Assembly (NCBI GenBank): GCA_947499625.1
Contig: CANMPB010000003.1
Coordinates: forward strand, 1 to 54,360
DNA length: 54,360 bases
Reading direction: 5' to 3'
DNA from: Methylophilaceae bacterium
Lineage (GTDB): Bacteria; Pseudomonadota; Gammaproteobacteria; Burkholderiales; Methylophilaceae
A model generated the notes under the pieces. That model was not told the origin of the DNA and searched no databases. It saw only the letters and a list, made by a program, of their open reading frames with translations. The stretch's first letter is position 1. Each line of letters opens with the position of its first letter. Below are positions 46,637 to 54,360 of the stretch, in pieces. The translations under genes and the position numbers were made by a program.

Positions 46637-47323
46637 ATGCAAGAAAATATAAGAATTGAAAGCCAGTCGCAATCAGTTTTAGCGACAAATAAAGTACTGA
46701 GAAATACTTATGCTTTACTTGGTTTAACGCTTATTCCAACTGCAATAGGTGCTTATATAGGTATGAGCATGAATTTCTCATTTGCTCAACAACATCCAAT
46801 TATGTTTGCCATTATGCTGATGGCAGGTATGTTTGGTTTATTTTTCGCAATTCAAGCAAATCGCAACAACAGCTTAGGCGTTGTTTTATTATTGGCGCTA
46901 ACTTTATTTTTAGGTGTGATGTTAGGCCCGATTCTTCAAATAGCCTTCCAGTTAAGTAATGGTGCTCAAATCGTAAGTCTAGCGGCAGGCGGCACAGCTG
47001 CAATATTTTTAGCCTTAGCTACGATTGCAACTACAACTAAAAAAGATTTTAGCTTTATGGGGAAATTTTTGATGATTGGTATCATTCTTCTCATCTTAGC
47101 TTCGCTTGCTAATTTATTTTTCCAAATACCTGCGATGGCTTTAGCATTGTCTGGTGTTGCAGTTTTATTATTTTCTGGATTTATTCTCTACGACGTAAGC
47201 CGCATTGTGAATGGTGGAGAAACAAACTACATCATGGCAACGTTAGCACTTTATATGAACATTTATAACTTATTTGTAAATTTACTTCAGTTATTGATGG
47301 CTCTTTTAGGTAACAGAGACTAA
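46637..47323 (+). CDS. yccA: Bax inhibitor-1 / YccA family integral membrane protein
   Basis: A 228-residue protein with seven hydrophobic helices, beginning NTYALLGLTLIPTAIGAYIGM, with the conserved GFILYDVSRIVNGGETNYI motif near the last helices and a C-terminal NLLQLLMALLGNRD. E. coli YccA is a substrate and inhibitor of FtsH. Other BI-1 proteins are pH-gated calcium channels. It stands alone with its own promoter and ends at a strong terminator. Confidence 0.93.
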   Translation: MQENIRIESQSQSVLATNKVLRNTYALLGLTLIPTAIGAYIGMSMNFSFAQQHPIMFAIMLMAGMFGLFFAIQANRNNSLGVVLLLALTLFLGVMLGPILQIAFQLSNGAQIVSLAAGGTAAIFLALATIATTTKKDFSFMGKFLMIGIILLILASLANLFFQIPAMALALSGVAVLLFSGFILYDVSRIVNGGETNYIMATLALYMNIYNLFVNLLQLLMALLGNRD

Positions 47324-47342
47324 ATTTGTTTTTGTTGAAATT

Positions 47343-47374
47343 AAAAAAAGCCGTAGTTTTCTACGGCTTTTTTC
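47343..47374. terminator. Bidirectional terminator shared by yccA-like gene and tadA
   Basis: A 13-bp inverted repeat (47344-47356 with 47361-47373, loop TTTT, core GCCGTAG / CTACGGC) flanked by A and T runs. It serves plus-strand yccA, and its right arm carries the stop codon of the convergent tadA (47361-47363). Confidence 0.9.
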
Positions 47375-47822
47375 TTTTTGAAAGAAAGAAATCTTTGAGT
47401 ATTTGGCTGCATTCTTTTTCTAAGACGCCACCCATAGCTTCTGCATGATGATTAATTTCTTTGACGCCGATGAGATTAACTATTCCTCCACAAGCACCCG
47501 TCTTAGGGTCCGGAGCGCCATAGATAATTTTTCCAATACGCGCATGTTGAATAGCCCCTACACACATAGCACAGGGCTCAAGGGTCACATAAATCGAGCA
47601 GTCTTTTAATCTATAATTTTTGATGAATTTAGCAGCTTCTCTTATGGCATTAATTTCAGCATGGGAAGTGGGGTCATGATCGCTAATTGATGTATTCATG
47701 CCTCTGCCAATAACTTGACCATCCTGAACAATGACAGCGCCTACAGGCACCTCATCTTTTAATTCAGCTTTTTTTGCTAGCTCTAGAGCCAGCTTCATAA
47801 ACCTAAGATCTTCATCAGTCAT
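47361..47822 (-). CDS. tadA: tRNA-specific adenosine deaminase
   Basis: Makes inosine at position 34 of tRNA-Arg. The 153-residue zinc deaminase has SHAEINAIREA with His54-Ala-Glu56 and PCAMCVGAIQHARI with Cys84 and Cys87, and a PKTGACGG loop for tRNA binding. Its stop is inside the stem of the yccA terminator. It lies 8 bp after the psiE-like gene on the minus strand. Confidence 0.95.
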   Translation of the reverse strand: MTDEDLRFMKLALELAKKAELKDEVPVGAVIVQDGQVIGRGMNTSISDHDPTSHAEINAIREAAKFIKNYRLKDCSIYVTLEPCAMCVGAIQHARIGKIIYGAPDPKTGACGGIVNLIGVKEINHHAEAMGGVLEKECSQILKDFFLSKRKKP

Positions 47823-47830
47823 GAAGTAGT

Positions 47831-48301
47831 TTATTTTCTCTTAAAATCAGGGGTTACTTTTCTAAAACGAATGACGAGGATATAAAGAACGCCAATTAGA
47901 AATGCACCTCCTACCCAAATACCAACCTCTTCAAAGTTGGGTTTTGCGTCCTGAACTGGAAGCACGATCAGCTTTCTAAGAAAGAGCACCATCACAACCT
48001 CAATAAAAGTTTCAACTTCCAATTTACTTCCGTTGAGGTAGCGCATTTCAGCTGAAATAAGGGCTGATATCGACCAAAGCAACATTAATGTACCAAGTGC
48101 ATGAATAAACCCATGAATGAGATTGTTGGCATGCGCTGCGGAACTGATTTCAACAAAGAAAAGCCAAGTAAACATAATGATGGATGTCGCCAAAGCTAAA
48201 CCAATAACAATATGAGCAAAGCCGTTTAAATACAACATTGCTTTGATAGCAAATCGATTAATACCTTTAAATTCGGACGGGAGTTCATTTTGAATCATCA
48301 T
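47831..48301 (-). CDS. PsiE-like (phosphate-starvation-inducible family) membrane protein
   Basis: A 156-residue protein with four hydrophobic segments: GFAHIVIGLALATSIIMFTWLFF, FIHALGTLMLLWSISALI, FIEVVMVLFLRKLIVLPV and GGAFLIGVLYILVIRF. The acidic-helix-basic pattern ETFIEVVMVLFLRKLI matches the PsiE family. Function in the family is not known. No Pho box was seen upstream. Its start codon overlaps by 2 bp the upstream ATG of the divergent nitroreductase frame, so the two genes share a very short control region. Confidence 0.75.
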   Translation of the reverse strand: MMIQNELPSEFKGINRFAIKAMLYLNGFAHIVIGLALATSIIMFTWLFFVEISSAAHANNLIHGFIHALGTLMLLWSISALISAEMRYLNGSKLEVETFIEVVMVLFLRKLIVLPVQDAKPNFEEVGIWVGGAFLIGVLYILVIRFRKVTPDFKRK

Positions 48302-48383
48302 GGAATCCTTGTTAATTAAATTTGAAGGAAGTGAAAACTATCTTTATTATAGAGACAACTTTAAATATAAAGATAGTTTCTCA

Positions 48384-48980
48384 ATGAAAAAACCAGCGAT
48401 TACCGAACAGCCCATCCATGCGATTTTGGCAGATAGATGGAGTTCCAGAGCTTACGATCCCACTCAATTTGTTTCTCAAGAATTACTTTTATCTCTTATG
48501 GAAGCGGCGCGATGGAGCCCTTCATGTATGGGAGATCAGCCGTGGCAATTTATTGTATTTAATAAGAAGGACGCGACCCCTTGGACGCAGGCGCTTAATT
48601 GCCTGTCTATTGGGAATCAAAATTGGGCTATGGATGCATCTATTTTAATTTTGGCTTGTGCCCATCAAAACTTCTCAAATAATGAGAAAACTAACCGATG
48701 GGGCCAATACGATACAGGCGCTGCTTCAGAAAATATCTGTCTTCAAGCCACAAGCTTGGGGTTGGTGGCTCATCAAATGGGTGGATTTGATGTTGAAAAA
48801 ACAAGACAATTATTTCAAATTCCAAGCCAGTATGATTTAATGTCTTTTAATGCGATTGGTTATCCACTCGCTATAGAAAAAGTGAATGCTGAAGCATTGG
48901 CTAAAGAAAAAGAAGCTAGAAAGCGTAAACCCTTAAGAGAGGTTTTTTATACCAACCAATGGGGCGAGCAGTCGTTATAG
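48384..48980 (+). CDS. Nitroreductase-family protein
   Basis: A 198-residue FMN-dependent oxidoreductase family protein: ILADRWSSRAYDPTQF (FMN phosphate contacts), MEAARWSPSCMGDQPWQFIVF, WAMDASILILACA, QYDTGAASENICLQATSLGL and a QMGGFDVEKTRQLF C-terminus. The chosen start, ATG 48384, matches the family N-terminus (MKKPAITEQPIHAILADRW). An upstream in-frame ATG at 48300 adds 28 residues. It is divergent from the psiE-like gene and precedes thioredoxin. Confidence 0.9.
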   Translation: MKKPAITEQPIHAILADRWSSRAYDPTQFVSQELLLSLMEAARWSPSCMGDQPWQFIVFNKKDATPWTQALNCLSIGNQNWAMDASILILACAHQNFSNNEKTNRWGQYDTGAASENICLQATSLGLVAHQMGGFDVEKTRQLFQIPSQYDLMSFNAIGYPLAIEKVNAEALAKEKEARKRKPLREVFYTNQWGEQSL

Positions 48981-49009
48981 TTTTTAATCGAATATAACTA
49001 GGACATTAG

Positions 49010-49399
49010 ATGGCAACAGTAAAGCTTACAAAAAAGAACTTTAAAAAAACAATCGAAGATAATGATTTTGTGATCGTAGATTTTTGGGCGCCATGGTGTG
49101 AGCCTTGTATTGAATTTACGCCGTTATTTGAAGCAGCCTCAGAAAAGAATAAAGATATTCTATTTGGTATGGTCGATATAGAAGCAGAACCAGAAATTGG
49201 TGAATATTTCCAAGTTGATAAAATACCAGGCCTTCTTATTATTAGAGAGCAAGCAGGTATTCATACTCAAATCGGTCAAATCGGTGCCTCAGCGCTTGAT
49301 GAAATCATCAAGTGGGCAAGAGAACACGATATGTCAACTGTCAGAGATTATTACGACAGAGAAGCTAAAGGCGAAATCAGGGTTGCCCGAGAAAAGTAG
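49010..49399 (+). CDS. Thioredoxin-like protein with CEPC active site
   Basis: A 129-residue thioredoxin fold starting MATVKLTKKNFKKTIEDNDF, with DFWAPWCEPCIEF (Cys30-Glu-Pro-Cys33) instead of the standard CGPC, and the cis-Pro loop DKIPGLLII. The C-terminal about 20 residues ([23 protein letters not shown]) extend beyond a normal thioredoxin. The changed dipeptide should alter redox potential or partner choice. It lies 29 bp after the nitroreductase and overlaps nlpD by 23 bp at the 3' end. Confidence 0.9.
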   Translation: MATVKLTKKNFKKTIEDNDFVIVDFWAPWCEPCIEFTPLFEAASEKNKDILFGMVDIEAEPEIGEYFQVDKIPGLLIIREQAGIHTQIGQIGASALDEIIKWAREHDMSTVRDYYDREAKGEIRVAREK

Positions 49400-50351
49400 T
49401 TGGATCGACTGACTGACCTTGTTTTCTAATTTCAAAGTGAAGTTTCACTTTGTCAGCTCCAGAATCACCCATCGTTGCAATTTTTTGTCCCTTCATAATG
49501 ACCTGACCTTCTTTAACGAGAAGTTCTTTGTTATGAGCATACACAGACAAATAAGAGTTATTGTGTTTAATGATTACAAGTTTGCCATACCCCTTTAGAT
49601 CTTCGCCACTGTAAATGACTTTACCTGGGCCAGCCGCTTTAATTTCTTGACCGAGCGTTCCTACAATATCAATTCCCTTTTGGCCTTGCGCTTCATTAAA
49701 AAGATTTTCTAATTTACCTTTCGTGGGCCATTGCCAATCTAATTTATCTTCTAAAGCCATAGGCGCAGTTTCTTTAGATGTTATTGGCGCGACATTATTG
49801 GTAGTTTGCGATTGTGGTGTCATCGTCTTATGGTTATAGGCTTCATCCGTATATTTCTCTCTATAAGCTTTAGGACTATCTAGGTGGTTGATCCCAGTTG
49901 TGGCTGGTTTTGTTTGGGGTTGAGGTGAAGTTTCCGTATTAGCAACTGCTTCTTCATTATTTTTTAATGGTGTAGTAACGACATCTTCATTTTTTTTAAT
50001 TTCATTTGTAGTGACAACAGGATTGTTTGTTTTAACTTGATCAAATTTTATTTTTTCGCCCACTTTAATCGCATAAGGCTCTTTAATATCATTAGCCTGG
50101 GCAACTTCTTTGTAATAAAAACCACAATCAAGACTTAAGCTATAAAGCGTATCACCTGGTTTGACGATATAAATATCTGGGCATGGTTGGCTTGGATCCC
50201 TTTTAACTCTCGCGACAGATTTATTTTTTTGTGATGCAGTTGATTTATCCGTAGGAATTTTTTTCTCACTGACTGGTGCTGGCGCATTGGATGCGCATCC
50301 AGCTATCAAGGTAAATAGCACCATATAAATTATAAAAAAATTCAGTCTCAT
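49377..50351 (-). CDS. nlpD: NlpD-like lipoprotein, LysM plus degenerate M23 (LytM) domain
   Basis: A 324-residue outer-membrane lipoprotein, lipobox LIAGC near residue 19. A LysM domain ([18 protein letters not shown], about 58-105) is followed by a long Asn/Thr/Lys/Pro-rich linker and an M23 domain ([25 protein letters not shown] through [19 protein letters not shown]). The first zinc-His is missing (KGIDI where active enzymes have HxGxD), as in NlpD, so it should activate amidases and not cut peptidoglycan itself. It overlaps surE by 4 bp. Confidence 0.93.
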   Translation of the reverse strand: MRLNFFIIYMVLFTLIAGCASNAPAPVSEKKIPTDKSTASQKNKSVARVKRDPSQPCPDIYIVKPGDTLYSLSLDCGFYYKEVAQANDIKEPYAIKVGEKIKFDQVKTNNPVVTTNEIKKNEDVVTTPLKNNEEAVANTETSPQPQTKPATTGINHLDSPKAYREKYTDEAYNHKTMTPQSQTTNNVAPITSKETAPMALEDKLDWQWPTKGKLENLFNEAQGQKGIDIVGTLGQEIKAAGPGKVIYSGEDLKGYGKLVIIKHNNSYLSVYAHNKELLVKEGQVIMKGQKIATMGDSGADKVKLHFEIRKQGQSVDPTTFLGQP

Positions 50352-51097
50352 TTAAAGTTATTCATCCATGTTTTTAAATCATTAATTTGATTATGTCTTG
50401 TAAGGTCTGCGTGAATAGGTGATACAGATACAAAGCCATGGCCGACTGAATAGAAATCAGTACCTTCCCCTCCATCATTAGGTAAGCCGGCAGCACCGAC
50501 CCAATACAAGGTATTGCCATCAGCATCTTGTGTTTTATTTACAGATTCCGCTTTATGTCTTTTTCCAAGTCTTGTGATGTGAATCCCTTGAATTTTTTCT
50601 AAAGGAATATCAGGCACATTAATGTTTAAGAGCATAGCTTCTTTAGGTTTGTTATTTTGGTAATGCAAAATAAGATCAATTGTAATAGATGCAGCTGTTT
50701 CAAAATTGGTTGCTTCGTGTTGTGACATCGAAATAGCAAAGGAGGGAATGTCTAATAAGTAACCTTCCATAGCAGCTGCTACTGTTCCAGAGTAGATAGT
50801 GTCATCGCCCATGTTGGCGCCATTATTAATGCCAGAAATCACCATGTCTGGCATCTTGTCTAGCAATCCCGTTAATGCTAAATGCACGCAATCTGTTGGT
50901 GTGCCGTTGACATAGTAATAATCTTTTTCAACTTCTGTGACAGTCAATGGATGATCAAGCGATAAAGAATTACTTGCACCACTTCTATTTCGATCGGGTG
51001 CGACAATAGTGACATGCGCTATTTTTTTTAAATAGCTTGCAAGTTTTTTAATACCGGGTGCGTCGAAACCATCATCGTTAGATAAAAGAATATTCAT
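50348..51097 (-). CDS. surE: 5'/3'-nucleotidase SurE
   Basis: Metal-dependent nucleoside monophosphate phosphatase of 249 residues: [19 protein letters not shown] with the Asp-Asp metal site, [34 protein letters not shown] and [30 protein letters not shown]. The surE-nlpD pair is conserved in proteobacteria; pcm, which often lies between or near, is absent. It is 1 bp after the DUF2069 gene. Confidence 0.96.
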   Translation of the reverse strand: MNILLSNDDGFDAPGIKKLASYLKKIAHVTIVAPDRNRSGASNSLSLDHPLTVTEVEKDYYYVNGTPTDCVHLALTGLLDKMPDMVISGINNGANMGDDTIYSGTVAAAMEGYLLDIPSFAISMSQHEATNFETAASITIDLILHYQNNKPKEAMLLNINVPDIPLEKIQGIHITRLGKRHKAESVNKTQDADGNTLYWVGAAGLPNDGGEGTDFYSVGHGFVSVSPIHADLTRHNQINDLKTWMNNFK

Positions 51098-51098
51098 A

Positions 51099-53403
<2,305 letters not shown>

Positions 53404-53425
53404 CTATGAGATGTATAGTGTTATT

Positions 53426-54265
53426 TTAACTGGTTTTTGCATCAATTTCATAAGAACCGTGGCCGTTAAGCGCTAATTGCTTGCTTAAATACGGCATGAT
53501 TTCTTGTAATTGTTCATGGAGTTTCCATGGCGGATTGATGATAAAAAGATAGCTGCCGAACATCCCAATATTATCACTAGGTTTAGCAATCGAAAGGCTT
53601 ACATAAAGCCATTCTTTAACATTCAATTTTTGAAGTTGTTTGAGCATGGCTAAGGGCTCTGTTCGATCAATCAGAGGACACCAAACCATATAGATACCCG
53701 TTTCAAAACGTTTTAAACTGTCTTTTAAGGATTCCACCACTTTAAGATAATCATTTTTAATTTCGTAAGAGGGGTCGATTAAAATAAGCGCTCTTTTTGG
53801 AGGTGGTGGAATAAGAACTTTTAATCCTTGAAAGCCATCTTCACCATAGATTTTAGTATTCTGCTTTTTACCTAACACATGAAGAAGTGAAGTTAAGTCG
53901 GTGGGGTGCAATTCAAAGAGCCTGATCCTGTCTTCATGAGATAGCATCTGACTTGCGATCCAGGGGGAGCCAGGGTATTGCTTCAATTGATCACCGCCAT
54001 TGAGACGTCGGATCACCTCTGTATATTTTGCTAAAGCTAATGGTTTTTTTTCGTCATGAAAGACTTTACTAATACCATCAAGATGTTCAGATGTTTTATT
54101 AGAAAACTCACTTTCAAGCGAATACTTACCTGCTCCTGCATGCGTATCAATAAACCAATAAGGCTTATTTTTTTGTTTGAGATAATCTAAGATCAGTGTG
54201 AGCACAACATGTTTTAACACATCTGCATGATTGCCTGCGTGAAAGCCGTGTCGATAACTAAGCAT
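53426..54265 (-). CDS. rlmJ: 23S rRNA (adenine-2030-N6) methyltransferase RlmJ
   Basis: A 279-residue N6-methyltransferase (E. coli RlmJ is 280). It starts MLSYRHGFHAGNHADVLKHVVL, the family signature, has WFIDTHAGAGKYSLES (SAM loop), PGSPWIASQML, and the catalytic IDPSYEIK motif near residue 164. It is the first minus-strand gene at this edge and probably begins the run into purB. Confidence 0.95.
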   Translation of the reverse strand: MLSYRHGFHAGNHADVLKHVVLTLILDYLKQKNKPYWFIDTHAGAGKYSLESEFSNKTSEHLDGISKVFHDEKKPLALAKYTEVIRRLNGGDQLKQYPGSPWIASQMLSHEDRIRLFELHPTDLTSLLHVLGKKQNTKIYGEDGFQGLKVLIPPPPKRALILIDPSYEIKNDYLKVVESLKDSLKRFETGIYMVWCPLIDRTEPLAMLKQLQKLNVKEWLYVSLSIAKPSDNIGMFGSYLFIINPPWKLHEQLQEIMPYLSKQLALNGHGSYEIDAKTS

Positions 54266-54316
54266 GGATAGAGGACATGATGAACATGGGCTATTATAGA
54301 GTTTATAAATAAAATA

Positions 54317-54330
54317 CGTGAATTCTCACG
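54317..54330. repeat. Short inverted repeat in the right-hand divergent region
   Basis: CGTGA-ATTC-TCACG, a 5-bp stem with a 4-base loop, lies 51 bp upstream of rlmJ and 10 bp before a possible plus-strand start. It could be an operator or a 5' hairpin, but the evidence is only the symmetry. Confidence 0.3.
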
Positions 54331-54340
54331 ATATAAAATA

Positions 54341-54360
54341 ATGACACAATATAAAGAAGA
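54341..54360 (+). CDS. Possible start of a plus-strand gene cut by the window edge
   Basis: An ATG at 54341 opens a frame reading M-T-Q-Y-K-E to the end. It is divergent from rlmJ, where a gene start is expected, but only six codons are visible and no clear ribosome site is present. Identity cannot be told. Confidence 0.3.

Overview
The window is a dense, A+T-rich chromosomal segment of a free-living Gram-negative bacterium. Gene content and order point to a betaproteobacterium. The blocks that suggest this are PHP/RNase AM - M50 protease - long TrpRS - scpAB - rluB, pyrB with a non-catalytic pyrC', a ribB fused to a dead ribA-like domain, exbBD-msbA-lpxK-kdsB, and sucCD followed by nadE-glnB. 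Low G+C, 1-4 bp gene overlaps, tiny intergenic gaps and near absence of accessory genes fit a streamlined genome. My best guess is a Methylophilaceae member (OM43 / Methylopumilus-like). That is inference from gene order and base composition, because no marker gene for methylotrophy lies in the window.

Layout. 1-3.6 kb (minus): a histone-H1-like Lys/Ala/Pro repeat protein, then ruvX-pyrR-pyrB-pyrC'. 3.7-5.5 kb (minus): ribE-ribBX, closed by a terminator. 5.5-12.2 kb (plus): a cell-envelope block of a single LolC/E permease, lolD, exbB, exbD, msbA, lpxK, a Trm112-like small protein and kdsB. 12.2-17.2 kb (minus): sucC-sucD-ankyrin-nadE-glnB. 17.3-18.2 kb (plus): serB. 18.2-24.2 kb (minus): purL, a second exported ankyrin protein, an exported beta-propeller and a ferritin-like protein. 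24.3-26.3 kb (minus): feoAB under a clear Fur box. 26.4-28.3 kb (minus): yciB-yciI-bolA-ppiC. 28.4-33.5 kb (plus): PHP phosphoesterase, M50 protease, trpS, scpA, scpB, rluB. 33.5-40.7 kb (minus): xseA, kup, M48 lipoprotein, dapD-arsC-like-dapE, prmB. 40.8-47.3 kb (plus): dsbB, cysM, PolB-like exonuclease, rlmD, L,D-transpeptidase-like, yhhQ, nagZ, yccA-like. 47.4-49.4 kb: tadA and a PsiE-like gene (minus), nitroreductase and thioredoxin (plus). 49.4-54.3 kb (minus): rlmJ, purB, wrbA, DUF2069, surE, nlpD. A possible new plus-strand gene begins at the right edge.

The genes are mostly housekeeping: pyrimidine, purine, riboflavin, NAD, lysine/DAP, cysteine and serine synthesis, LPS and lipoprotein export, iron uptake, and RNA modification. 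I saw no rRNA, tRNA, CRISPR array, insertion sequence or prophage, and no gene-free stretch longer than 300 bases. I found no convincing new multi-gene system. The most informative oddities are (a) a dihydroorotase homologue that has lost its metal ligands, (b) RibBX, (c) the 18-bp-repeat H1-like gene, (d) two exported ankyrin proteins inside metabolic operons, (e) a thioredoxin with a CEPC active site, (f) an L,D-transpeptidase domain without an export signal, and (g) terminators embedded in coding sequence.
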